Below, one piece after another: positions 25,243-36,219 of a stretch of DNA of 64,000 nt. Under the pieces are notes generated by a model that saw nothing but the letters and a program-made list of their open reading frames with translations, ran no database searches and was not told the origin of the DNA. Each line of letters starts with the position of its first letter. The stretch's first letter is position 1. A program made the position numbers and the translations under genes. Origin of the DNA: Armillaria gallica (taxonomy: Eukaryota > Basidiomycota > Agaricomycetes > Agaricales > Physalacriaceae); NCBI GenBank assembly GCA_037576215.1, contig JBANDB010000013.1:2046001-2110000 (forward strand), written 5' to 3'.

Positions 25243-27467
25243 ATACTTACAGCAGTCATCGGTCAGGACATGTAATCTTGACTTCTTACGCGTCTTGCGA
25301 AGCTCGCTGTCATGGATGTCCAGGATACGGCAGACGACCCGAGTATAGGATTATCGCAACCTGTCAATGGTACATTTATCCACGTCGAGACGTCGAGATA
25401 AGGTCTAAAAGTATCGTTTTAATGTTGATGGCAAGCTGCTGGCGCGTTGGATGGATGACAACAAGTAAAGAAGAAGTTAAGTGCGCGATGAGGAAGAAAC
25501 GAACGAAAACCGGAGAACACAGGGAGTGCATGTCATTAGAGCATCACTGTGAAATGAAAGAAGAGATATGAGAACCAGATCATCGTCTACAAACGACGAA
25601 CACATGAAAGGTGTTTTGAGAAAATGAAGTCGGCAAAAAGAACGCCGATTTTTAATGTTAGGTATGATGAACTCGCAGAACAAGCTTCAAGGGTTGTTCG
25701 ACATGCCCTTCTCAAGAGTTAGATTTTTGTTTGGTAACAATGCTTAACAGTAGACTCACAGTTCACACACTAACCGGTCCGTTGGAACCAGTTTTGGGGA
25801 GAACTAATCCCATGCCGACAGCCCAATCCTCCCTGTTGCTCTCACCAACGAGCTTTTCCGCCATCTCAAGCCGCCGTTGATACCGTACTGGCTTTCCTCC
25901 CATCCGCACAACGCAGTTGTACATTTGAAAACATTGCGTCAAAGAATTACACAAAGTCAAAAGGGCGACAGAGCAAAGTAGTAAGCCTCCGATAAGCAAG
26001 CTACCCACTGTCGATGCGTTAAACGCGAGGATGGCGGACGCATAAACCACTGTCGTGGCGAACATTACGGCAAAGCTCTCCATGGCGGATAAGTCACGAA
26101 GCCACTGGCCCGCCGTAACGACCTTGAGATCGTTGATCGACCCCTGCAAGCGCACCCAGCGATCCTGACTCAGTAGTATGAGGAGGTCGCCATCCCCATC
26201 CTCAATCGCGCCCTTCCATCCTTGCTGACTCCTTCGCCTTATGACGGCCACGTTGATCAATCTGGCCAAGACGAACATGCCTAGTGCTCCAAATCCCCAC
26301 CAATCCCCGATGACACCCAAAAGTGCGAACACGGTGATAGTTGATATCGGACACAGGAAATAGAGAACAGTCGCTTGAACACCAGAGACGAACAACGACT
26401 GGAGTACCCGATTCTGGAGTGATAAGTCCGTATTTTGAGAAGGACTTGGAGACACCCGAGCTGTGACGAGGCAACCTGTCTGACCAATGCTTTGGAGGTA
26501 GCTCACTGCAGCGGGATTTTCAACGCGAAAAACGTATCCGCTTGTCATCGCACCAGTCGTGGGAAATTCTCCCCGATTGATTTCATCGGCGCACTGCTGT
26601 TTATGCATGCCCGGGACAAGGACAAGTGCATCGAGGAATGAGGCACCCCCAGTTAGCGCCGTCCTCAAAGCGACAGCAGGAAGATCTGCAAGAACGAGGA
26701 GTCCTGCTGCTTCAAAGGTTATAGGACCTGAGATAGAGGAAGTGCTGAACATGAGAGGAAGCTGATTGAAGAAATCGAGTGAGAGGAAGGGAAAGTAACT
26801 CATGGTGGTACGCTGCTGAGGCCGGTACGAAGCGTGGAAACAGCGTGGAGCGAGAACCCATGACAGAAGAACGGAGCTGTTAGATGAACAATTTTCACAG
26901 CCTCTGGTTTGTAAAAAAAAACACGCATTTATGCCCCTTAGATAGAGTCCCGTAACGTGACAAACATCATTTCCTGCATTCCAAGGGCATAAGCGTCGAC
27001 AATTCGGGCCAAAAGCGTACCGATGAACTGACGGAAGCATTTTGTCAGTCAACGTCCTATTGTAGGATGTGTCAATGACAAATAAAGATGCACACTGACT
27101 GATGATATACCCAAGCAGGATATGTGTATAATACTGCGGCCCTTCAAGGTAATGCCTTAAGTCGATCCCTGATGGTGCTTCAATTGCTTTGAAGAGAGAC
27201 CTTGGGATGTTAGTAAAACTCACATTCCAACGTTCAGATTATTCTCATCGAAATGATCTTGCTTGTGACGAAGGCGTCTCGGATCATTGATATTCTCACT
27301 TCTGGCGCTTCTCCATCCCGAATTGATGGACTCCGAGGAGAACACAAGCTCCAAATAGGCGCTCGTCCCATTGATGTTTGGTAGCCACCATTCCTCTTTC
27401 GACATCTCAACTAACTGGGGTTAATACATACTCAATAGTGTAAAGCAAAAGAGGCTCACATATTGAC
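25243..27467. repeat. Segmental duplication 2, copy 1
   Basis: Aligns in direct orientation with 54691-57556. The two share the membrane-protein gene and its 3' flank. This copy keeps CpG and an open gene; the other has lost many CpG and contains a transposon. The junction sequence TGTAAAGCAAAAGAGGCTCAC at 27439-27459 is the empty site for the element at 56903-57528. Confidence 0.9.
25763..27405 (-). CDS. Multipass membrane protein of unknown function, basidiomycete family
   Basis: The C-terminal 346 codons (ATG at 26803-26801) are uninterrupted and strongly protein-like. Counting from that ATG, hydrophobic segments lie near residues 29-50, 132-188 (two or three passes) and 243-288 (two passes). 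Conserved-looking motifs are GDWWGFGALGMFVLA and LLSQDRWVRLQG. Upstream, an in-frame piece from ATG 27405 (MSKEEWWLPNINGTSAYLELVF) matches the style of a conserved N-terminal exon. Joining it requires removal of 27223-27201 and perhaps a 39-nt intron near 27091-27053. I therefore give the longer span but trust the 26803 part most. The family recurs as a broken copy at 55209-56857. Function unknown; membrane location is inferred. Confidence 0.7.
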
Positions 27468-28850
27468 AGACGCCGCGTAAAGTAGAAACATTACTCAGCA
27501 GAGAAAGATATCAGGCGAGCGGCGACCCCTGCGCCCGCACGAAGGGTTTCAATAAATAGGTGTATGCCATATGGAGTTTTTAGCTACCTCGAGTAAAACG
27601 AAAGCTGTGTTGAATTCAAGAAGATGAGTTTTATCGACAGCAGAATGATTCCTATGCTTACCCAGACCCTTTCATCGCGTCAGAGAGCCCTGAGCCATCA
27701 CCGAAACCGTGTGTACTTATCAGTAAGTAGCAATGAGGACGAGGTCCTTTCTTCGCAGTACGTTACTTATCCAGGTTCCATCATACGAGTCTTGACAATT
27801 TGCAGTCCACTGTGGATTGATACATAGCCTCGTTTGTTCAAAAACGATGCTAATAGAAGCTGGAAAGTCGAAGACATCTGCTTAGACGCCCAGGGCGATG
27901 CGTATATATTTATAATGCCCACAGTTGTAAGAGAGGACCCGAGCGTATAGGCCGTTGGGATATACGGGGTATCCGGACTGGCCCCATGCGTCGACGACCG
28001 CCGGAAAACTCTCCGTTTCAATAGTGAAGAAGAGGCGCAACGCTAGCAGCTAGACGGTCCGTCCATCGCTAAATTAAGCTGAAGAAACTTGATATTTTGT
28101 ATCTGTAACAAATAAACAAGCTCGATAAAGTTGAGGCAGAATAATGGATAGGACGCACAGTCAACCAGTTTAAAAATCAGAACGTCTTCGCTTGAAATTT
28201 GCCATCCGCTGGTCGTGGAGTCCATTGGTGCAGCTTGTTCGCAAAATGGACGGTTTCTACATCATCTTTACCGACGCGCAGAAAAATCAGCGGGATAGAT
28301 CTACTCAGAGCGAAAGGACACCTTACGGTTACCGGCACGTGTTGAAAACGGCTTGGCTCGTGAGCATGTCTTGACGTCCTTCTCCTGCTCAACGTGATAA
28401 GCTACGGTGTGCTAGAAGATTGGATCGAGCGACTCACCAAATCGGCTACAATGGCTGTGAGCCCCACCATCGTCACCTTCCCGTTACTACTCCAAAGTCC
28501 CGTTAAATCGTTATCGAACTATTACTTGTCTTTGTAGTAGAAGAATAACAATTGCTGAGAGCCAATATCTGTGGAAACAAGTGCTTCGCAACGTCTACCT
28601 CGACGATTTCGGTGTGGATTGAACATCAGAGAGACATCCTAAAAAAGCGGGTTGGCCGAAAACCGAAATTTCGTTGTGGGTCGTACTTGTTTTTCAACAA
28701 AGGATCATCCCGAAATTGACAGCGAGAGAAGACAGGGTCATGGCAGTCTTGGAAGAGAGAGCCATGGCCCTAATCGGATAAAGCCGGAGACCGGACCGAA
28801 TCAGCCAACTTGCTCGAATTTCAATTGGACTTCGCAACTTCAACGCGTCG
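27468..28850. other. CpG-rich spacer, no recognised gene
   Basis: Only short ORFs without domains are present. Confidence 0.4.
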
Positions 28851-28952
28851 CTCACGATACTCGGTGGGCCGGACGGACGATGTTGGAAACGCAAACGTCT
28901 TTTCTCTTTTTCGCAACGGTCCTTGTCTTCTCACTCTGACTTGAGTCTTCCA

Positions 28953-29980
28953 GCAATGATGTCATCGACGCATCCGGTCGTTGTCGGATTCGTTGATTCT
29001 GTGACGCTTGTCACGCTGCCTGTACCACGACCATTTGGTTGGATGCTCAAGGTACGAATCCGTGCTCTGCATATTTTCTTCCTTTGCTGACTTTGACGTG
29101 AAGCAGTATTTCATTTTATCTCGTCAAGATTCAATACGAGTACCAAGCTAGGCATCGCCTCGAGGTTATCTGATTGATTGCATACCAATATCGATCTTTA
29201 GCCATCTCCGTTTCGGCGAGCGACAATAATGAATAGGATATATTGAAATGGTACGTTCTTCGCCATCTCATCTTCTTCCATCGAGTAATTGGCATTCCTG
29301 TGTAGGCTTCCGCTTTCCTTCAAGTTGGCGCCTGGGACTCGGAGTGAAGACTCAAGGTTTGCCTCCAAGGCGTGGCGGCAGGGCAAAGAGATGAAATATG
29401 CTAGGAAGAGGTGCACTCGCTTTTTTACCTACCTACTTCCTTAAATGCTGACCGACTCATTTTGCAGTCGGCCGCCTTCCTTTGATCTGTAGTGATGCAA
29501 GCATGGCCGATTTTCAAGTAAGGCTTTCTTCGACTCTGGCAACCTCGACGAATTAACGACAATGACAGCCTTGCAGTTCTCTCGAATCAAGATATACTAT
29601 GCGCTGGATATCGAGGGACGACGGGGGAGATGGAAGGGTGGACTTGTTCGAGCGCATCGGTAAGCAAGCGATAATCCTGTTGCGAGGTGTGTGCTAACAT
29701 GACGGGCAGACGACCGTGGATTCGCAGGAGAGAGGGCGTGGATTAGCTAGGGAGGTGGACAAGACTGACACGATGTTGGACTCCAGGGGGACGGTACGCT
29801 ACGATCCCCCGACCACCTCGCTAGTAGCGCCCCAACAACCGCAGCCGTATCAGCAGGGATTCTACCCCACTGGCAGGCCGATCCTTTACAGGAGTTTGTG
29901 AGATAACATGCGCGTGCCCGTGCCATGACCGACGTGTCCTCTGTGACCGCATTCAACAACTTTCTTTCGTGTTGCCGTCG
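28953..29980 (+). repeat. Repeat unit A copy, interrupted by a gene fragment
   Basis: Follows unit A exon by exon. Its first exon is the most open of all copies: ATG 28957 starts 32 codons ending PRPFGWMLK before a GT donor. At about 29764 the unit is broken by a 130-bp piece of another gene family and resumes at about 29894 with the GTTTGTGAGATAAC block. Confidence 0.5.
29764..29893 (+). pseudogene. Inserted fragment of the proline/glutamine-rich gene family
   Basis: Encodes MLDSRGTVRYDPPTTSLVAP and then QQPQPYQQGFYPTGRPILYR, the same peptide found in the gene at 34042-34569 and in the edge copy at 63688. Here it sits inside unit A, without its flanking exons. Confidence 0.6.
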
Positions 29981-30094
29981 TCGCCACTCCGTACCCGTGT
30001 CTTGCACCACGTTCAAGTTCAACATCTTTCTTTCCTTCTATGACCCTCCGCCGTCATCGTCGCTCCTTACCCTGCTCCTTCGTCGAGATGCAGT

Positions 30095-30826
30095 ATGAAT
30101 GCACCCAAATTTGAAGGGTGGCACTATGATGCTTGTGCTGGAGTCGTTCCGAGACGGCGGGTACATGGATGAGACCTTGGAAAGGTAATTCATCGCTTGT
30201 ACCCTTCACATTTCCCTGACTTGGTATTTTCTTTTAGACATTATCTAGGTCTATTGTGACATTCGAGTCCATTGTTTCTATTCCACAGTCGGACGTACAC
30301 GACGCCCACTTTCCTTCACTCTCATCGACCACCGCTTCTATTCTATCGCTGCCCAGGAGCTTTTGCAATGTCTCTCATCTTTCAATGTCTCGCTCATCAG
30401 CGCATCAGCGATGACTCCTCTATCAATGACAGCGCAAATCTCTCATCCTCTTTGACGGTTTTTTCCCTGCCCATGGTACCGACAGGCGTTGGCCTAGGAA
30501 TCCTGGGCTTGACTAGAAGAGAAGGCCGGGATCCTTTCGACGGTTTTGGTCTTGTCCATATCAATCGCTCCTCTCGAGATCCATCATCTGATGGCGAAAT
30601 TTCCCATACAATCCTGCGCGAGGCTGCACTGATGTTCCTGAAACCCTCGATACCTGTCGATGGACATCCAGAACCGGAGAAAACGAAGCCTATGGACATG
30701 CCTTCGCCTCAGAATCGTCCTCGCAGGAGCTTGACGCGCAATTTGTCTGCTTCTACCGTTTCTAATTTGCTGAAGCGAGCTAGTAACATCGGTACTTCGT
30801 ACCGAGGTCGAAGTTGGCGTCGATAG
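30095..30826 (+). pseudogene. Broken copy of the 225-residue gene family
   Basis: Aligned with the intact gene at 34922-35652. Exon 1 starts at ATG 30095, but its arginine CGA has become TGA at 30170-30172, a CpG transition. The intron boundary GTAATTCATC to TTTTCTTTTAG is kept. Exon 2 carries a frameshift in the Ser-rich part (before ISDDSSINDS) and then runs open to TAG at 30824-30826, keeping GVGLGILGLTRREGRDPFD and the basic RPRRSLTRN tail. It is no longer able to make the full product. Confidence 0.75.
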
Positions 30827-31131
30827 GATTGGGTGCACGACTAAACTGTAATATCGGGGTATCAATAACAAACTTCGCTGTCAACAGCTTCTGAGTGAAG
30901 AATTGAAAGTTGACATGTCTTCTCAAGATGTTGGACCGGCTACATAGCCAATAATCGACGTCTTTTGGCCATGATTCTTCACGGCACGTTTCGTTTTAGC
31001 ACCGACGAACTTCACGTATGTAAGACCGCGTAACTTGACCTTCCTTTCTGATCGCATTGTTTGCATCATGTACTCGTGTACGCCAGATTATTTGACGTAT
31101 CTCGAAGAACGTGCGGTGTTTTGGAAGCAAT

Positions 31132-31341
31132 TGTGGGAGTCACAGTCAAGGATTATCGACGAATATACGCGGATTATGGCAACGATGATGAGTCCGATTA
31201 TAAGACATAATCACTCTGACTCTAACCGTGTAAGGGTAACGATTACATCGACCCAAGAAATTCCCATAATTATGGACCTCGTCATCGTTGCCATAATCGT
31301 TTTCATAATCGTCTCGTAACTGTGTGCTCTGACTCCCACTA
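31132..31341. mobile_element. Inverted-repeat miniature element, about 210 bp
   Basis: Ends read GTGGGAGTCACAG on the left and, as complement, GTGGGAGTCAGAG on the right. Further inward both arms share GATTATGGCAACGATGA. The homologous region of the other gene-family locus (about 35815-35850) lacks it, so it is an insertion. Flanking duplication is unclear because both flanks have diverged. Confidence 0.5.
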
Positions 31342-31429
31342 ACAGGTATTCACTCTAGGAGTAATAGTATTTCGGAGTGTAAGATAATGCCAGCGATCCA
31401 TTAATATTATCATTTTTCCTGGGACGGGT

Positions 31430-32090
31430 TCACAGGTGTGGAAGTTGTTGTAGAGTCAATATTGACTACGTCTTGAATGTATGTCGTCACGCCGCACGGA
31501 CGAATGACAGGATAAATTGAACAAGATCTCCACGTTCACCTGTCTTCCGCCGCTTTGCTTGCATGCGTCTCAGAAATTTGTACCTTGCCTTCTGACACCT
31601 GTCCACGGCGACTTGAGCAGCTCGCTGCTGCTCTTCGTTGTCCCTGGGATATCTTGAAAGTTTTGAAAGGGGAATTAGTGAGTACCGTTACTCTATGATC
31701 GTTTCGAGTACATGCTTCGGCGACGCTACTAGTAGCGCTCTCAAGAATCACAGTTCACAGCCTCGGTACGTATACCGTACACGGAAGCCGTATTCCCGTA
31801 CAATACAGTTACGGCACGCAGCCCTAAAAGTGTGCTTCTGATTCGCATTAAATCGATCTGGAAACGCTTGCACTTTGTATTTCAGAGACCAATGGATTCA
31901 CCTCGAGTGTCGCCTCCGTTTCAGAGTCCAGACGGGAATACCAACTTGATCGTACCTTCAGAGACAGTAGAGGAGACGCAACGCCCCACCGGGAGTGATA
32001 TTTCTTGGCCATCTCGTGAATTATCGTTTGTTTGGAACCATTCAAGCACCCCAGAACACGAATGCGAAACACTTAGCGTACGTGTCTGAA
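31430..32090 (+). pseudogene. 5' fragment of a third HET-family gene copy
   Basis: Corresponds to the leader and first exon of the HET pseudogenes at 8725 and 38572: GTCTTGAATGTATGTCGTC leader, GTGAGTAC intron and ATGGATTCACCTCG start (31892). Homology is lost after the SETVEET-like part at about 31980 and no HET domain follows. A 73-bp transposon remnant (31754-31826) interrupts the leader. Confidence 0.6.
31754..31826. mobile_element. Terminal remnant of the hAT-type element family seen at 56903
   Basis: Its right end TTACGGCACGCAGCCCTA matches the right end of the 626-bp element (GTACGGTGCGCAGCCCTA). The interior shares CGTATACCGTA and CGGAAGC-type motifs. The left terminus and its target repeat are missing, so it is a deletion derivative. 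Confidence 0.6.
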
Positions 32091-32640
32091 ACATTTCCAT
32101 TCAATCCGCGACTGATTCCCGTTTTCGCAGTCCATCTCAAAGCTCGTTTTCATCCATCGAGGCTCTGTTTCCTTTTGTGGCACGATATTTACGACCCTGA
32201 GCATTCCGTGAATTTGAACAATGAGTGCTGTCTCTTTTCCTCTGCTGACTGGTTACACTAAATGAATCTTTACCTTCTCATTTAATCTCAACTCTTAATA
32301 AATCGGGGGTGTTTGTTCTTTGCATTCATCTGTGAATGGCAGGCAGAAATGTGTTCGGTATCAGCTGGAACCGTCGGCACAATATTTAGACGACACTCGA
32401 AGTATTAGAGGTACATGATCCGCCCTGCATAAAAAATTGAATGATCTACACATTTCTGGATGTCTAGAACAAGGGGACGAGCAAGAGAACTTGTCTGTCA
32501 TTTGCTGCACTTTGGACGCTAGGAAGCGGGAAGCAAACCAACGTCAAATGAAAATGGGTTAATAGAACAGGGACGAAAGCAAGATGTTCAGACCGTCAAT
32601 TTGAAGGGGCAGGTCGTCCATATCTTGGATGGGTTCTATT
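32091..32640. other. No recognised gene
   Basis: A short transition region between the HET fragment and the next promoter-like block; nothing is supported here. Confidence 0.35.
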
Positions 32641-32659
32641 TCACACTTGCTTCCTTGTT

Positions 32660-33000
32660 TGACATTCCATCTCCGCAGGAAATTTGGCGTATAAAAACTG
32701 GGGATGGACGGAGCTGAAATCCTATCTCCCATTGTTCCTTCTCTCTCGTCTTCCTTGGTACTTTCTCTTCTACCCGCCCTTTCTCTCTCTCTCGCTCCAA
32801 GCCTCAAGCAGTGGCTAGTATGCCCACAGACTGGTGTTGCGGGAGTGTTTCGTGCTTGTTGACTGGCTTGTTTATTTCACGGGGGTCGTCACCTTGAAGG
32901 TAAGGCATGCATTGTACCTTTTTACTTCCCATTCAATTATCGTTGTTTAGCTTGCAAACGTGTAGACGCGTCGGGATCTCGTGACCAAAACTCCGGACCA
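32660..33000 (+). repeat. Promoter-like block and first exon related to unit C
   Basis: CATCTCCGCAGGAAATTTGGCGTATAAAAAC is followed by pyrimidine-rich sequence, an ATG at 32820 opening 25 codons, and a GTAAGGCATG to GTTGTTTAG intron. The upstream part resembles the starts of the unit C copies at 24000 and 62100; after the first intron the homology is lost. Confidence 0.4.
32689..32696 (+). promoter_or_regulatory. TATA box
   Basis: GTATAAAA lies downstream of the conserved CTCCGC-GGAAATTTGG block and upstream of a CT-rich stretch, the usual layout of a strong fungal core promoter. Expression is inferred. Confidence 0.45.
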
Positions 33001-33284
33001 CTACCTATTTGGGGGATCTCGTTGATGGGATTTTCTTCACCTTGACTGCCACATCGATTGGCCGCCCGTGGTTGAGCTCGATGGTGAGCTCGATTTTCAT
33101 GATTAATTTTTTGGTCTTCCTTATTCTTTCCTTACAGTGTTTGCGACGGCGTCATCCATCTTGCTGACAATGGACCTGGGCGAGAAGGGAAACATTCAAG
33201 TAAGTGTTGCATGTCTGCATTATCGTTTGTTAATGAATTTCTATGTACAGTAGCTGAAAGCCATGAATTTGGCGAGCAGGTAGA

Positions 33285-33850
33285 GCGGGCCATAGGTGTA
33301 GAGTAAGGATTATCGCCATCGAGCAAGCCTGTGAACGGAGGTGCGTGCAACCGCACGTTGGTCGTTGACATTGATTCCTTACCCATCTAATTTCAGGGGT
33401 CATCGATCGCCGGTCAATTTTTGCTGGCAACATCTCGTTCACTTCCATCCCATTCAACATTGGTGTGTATCCTGGCTCTCGTTCGTGCCATCGAGGGCTA
33501 ATGCCTAGGTTAGGACATGAATACGGACGGCGTCTACGGTGGGAACATGCTAGTGGATACGGGAGGGCACGGGTGTAGCGACGGACGACGGACGAGACGG
33601 CTGGGTAGACTTGTGTGAGCACATTCGGTAAGCAGGCGGTAATTCTGTTACGAGGCGTGTGCTAACATGGCGGGGATAGCACCAGGCGACTATACATTCG
33701 CAAGAGAGAGGGCGTGGATTAGCTAGGGAGGTGGACAAGAGGGTGCTTCCTAATAATGGAATGTGGCTTGTAGATGCGGGGGTGAGTTTATGAGACAACG
33801 CGCGCGTGCCCATGCCATAACTGACGTATCCTCTGTGACAGCATTTACAG
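33285..33850 (+). repeat. Chimeric junction of units B and A
   Basis: Unit B sequence (CATTCCCATCCCATTCAACATT-type exon, then GGACATGAATACGGACGG) passes at about 33570 directly into the GACGGACGACGGACGAGACGG exon of unit A, skipping everything normally between them. It then continues into the unit A tail with GTGAGTTTATGAGACAACGC. Confidence 0.55.
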
Positions 33851-34041
33851 CTTTTTCTCGCGTCCGGGAAGCGACGAACGCTACCACCCGACAGCTCGAG
33901 CTGGCTGCTACATGCCCGAGGGATCTCCCTTGCCTTTTATCCTGTCAGAAGACTCGAACGTCAACTCCCCTATGTCCTTTGCTCGTCCTGTTCCTGCCTC
34001 CAACCGAGCCCGAACCTACCTCGTCACTGGAACGGAACAGG

Positions 34042-34569
34042 ATGCATGGCTCTTCCACCGAGAGTCTTGGTCCTGCATTTCCTCGTGTATCCAGAGCGCA
34101 GGCCACCTACGCTCGCACTGGCTCTGCCTTGAGTCCCGTCCATGAGCAAAGCACTGGCATGATGTTGGACTCAAGGAGGATGGTACGCTATGCTCCCCCT
34201 ACCACCTCGCTGGTAGTGCCCCAACAACCGCAGCCGTATCAGCAGGGATTCGATGCCACTGGCAGACCGATCCTTTACAGAGATTCCGCACCTATTTCGA
34301 CTGCTGTTGCTCCTGCCATGTTCCGGGAAATGCATTCAACAGGCGACATTCTTTGTGAGTTCAGCTTTTATTCAGTTGTCTTCCATTATTCCTAAAAGGT
34401 GTTCGATGTAGCTCGCGAGGGTATTGAGCGTATAGACAAAGGTCTCGATGGGAAATTCTACGCGTTTTCGAGGGGTTTTCCTCGTGGTGTCGATGTTACA
34501 ACGCTTTGGCGCCAATTATATGGTGCCATGGCGCGCGCGTCTCGTGCCGTCGAACAAGTAGGGATATAA
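34042..34569 (+). CDS. Small proline/glutamine-rich protein, two exons, unknown function
   Basis: Model: exons 34042-34354 and 34412-34569 with a 57-nt GTGAGT...TAG intron, giving 156 residues in one frame. The first exon contains RRMVRYAPPTTSLVVPQQPQ and QPYQQGFDATGRPILYR. The second reads SREGIERIDKGLDGKFYAFS and ends RASRAVEQVGI before TAA 34567-34569. Upstream, the edge copy at 63480 suggests a longer N-terminal reading frame (PMSFARHVPGSG then TPTELELTSSLERNKMHG) that is shifted out of frame here. The true gene may thus be longer and this copy partly damaged. No known domain. Confidence 0.45.
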
Positions 34570-34921
34570 TGATGACCTCTCTGAGGAGCTTCATCACGAT
34601 CACATTTCCAAATTCCAACCACATCCGGTGAAAATTTCCCCTACTCATGCCACGAAGTTCCACCGGAGCGTCATCCCCTTGCTCCCGAAATATACCCCGA
34701 TGTGCTGCAATTCTTGTTCAAGGTTTTTCGCATGCTATCTGTGCTGTTGTTGAATTAAATTAAATTAAATTATAATACTTTTCACTAGAATTGCGTGCCG
34801 TGTCTCAACACGTGGAGTGACAGACGTGTCTTTTGTCACGCTGAAGTTCAACGTCCTTTCTTTCCTTCCACTATCTTCGCGTCTAATTTCGCCGCCGCCG
34901 TTACTCCTTAACATTATCCCT

Positions 34922-35652
34922 ATGCCTGAACTCAATACAAAGGTACAGAAATTCGAAGGGTGGCACTACGATGCTTGTGCTGGAGTCGTTCCGAGACGGC
35001 GGGTGCATGGACGAGACCTTGGAAAGGTAATTCATCGCTCACACCCTTCACTTTTCCCTGACTTAGTATTTTTCTCTAGACATTATCTAGGCCTATTGTT
35101 ACTTTCGAGTCTATTGATTCTATATCGTCGTCGCACGTCCACTTTCCTTCAGCCACATCGACGACTCCTTCCATCTCTATCGCTGTTCAGGATTTTGCAC
35201 AATACTTCTCATCTCATGATGACTCGCTCATCAGCCAAGACTCTTCCCTCAATGACCTCTCATTCTCTTCGACCGGTTTTTCTCTGCCCACGGGCGTTGG
35301 CCTAGGAATTCTGGGCTTGACTAGAAAAGAAGGCGGGGATCCCTTTGACGGGTTTGGTCTCGTCCATATCAATCGCTCTTCTCGAGATCCATCATCTGAT
35401 GGCGAAATTTCTCACACAATCTTGCGCGAGGCTGCACTGACATTCCTGCAACCCTCGATACCTGTCGAGAGCGTGGCCCTTGGACATCCAGAACCGGAGA
35501 AAACGAGACCTGTAGACATGCCTTCGCCTCGGAATCGTCCACGCAGGAGCTTGACGCGTAATTTGTTTGCTTCCACCGTTTCTAGTTCGCTGAAGCGAGC
35601 CAGTAAAATCGGTGGTTCGTCAAAGGTAGACCGAGGTCGAAGTTGGCGTTGA
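34922..35652 (+). CDS. 225-residue protein of unknown function, two exons, intact
   Basis: Exon 1 is 34922-35026 (35 codons), the intron is 35027-35079 (53 nt, GTAATT...CTCTAG with a CCTGAC branch motif), and exon 2 is 35080-35652 ending TGA. Exon 1 contains FEGWHYDACAGVVPRRR. Exon 2 is Ser-rich in its first half, then GVGLGILGLTRKEGGDPFDG, ISHTILREAAL and a basic tail RNRPRRSLTRN. No signal peptide or membrane segment is evident. The start was chosen because the broken paralog at 30095 begins at the equivalent ATG and splicing keeps phase 0. The basic tail might bind nucleic acid, but that is speculation. Confidence 0.65.
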
Positions 35653-35659
35653 TAGGATT

Positions 35660-36082
35660 GGGTGTACTAAATTGTAATATCAGGGTATCAATACCATCCT
35701 TCGCTGGATCCGATGAACTTCCGCGTCCCTTAACCTCACTTTCTGATCGCATTGTTTGCATCATGCATTCGTGTATGCGAGATCATCGGTGTGTCTCGAA
35801 GAACGTCCGGTGTGTCGGAAACAATAAATATTCTCAGAGTTCGGAGTGTACGATAATGACGACAATCCATTGTCTTTTTCCTTGGAGGAATTCAACGGGT
35901 TCACAGACGTGCAACTGATTGTTCAGTCAATATTGACTGCAGCTTGAATGTATGCCGTCGCGGACGAATGTCAGGACAACCCACCCCGTCCTTGTCTCTC
36001 ATCTCCCTCACTGTCTCTTTTGCTCATTGTACTAGTCCTGTGACAGAACCTTCTATATGGCAAGCCGACGATAGAAGGATTG
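35660..36082. other. Family 3' flank, no gene
   Basis: The region aligns with 30840-31440 minus the 210-bp element, including CTTTCTGATCGCATTGTTTG. No ORF is supported. Confidence 0.4.
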
Positions 36083-36219
36083 CATTCATACTGCAGGCTC
36101 GCTGCGCCTCGGGCAGGACGATGTCTGTGTGGGCCGTCGAGTCCGTGGCCCGTGCGCTCGTTGATGTGTCACGGTGACACTTGATCACGCTGGCAAGATG
36201 AACACGGACCACCAACATT

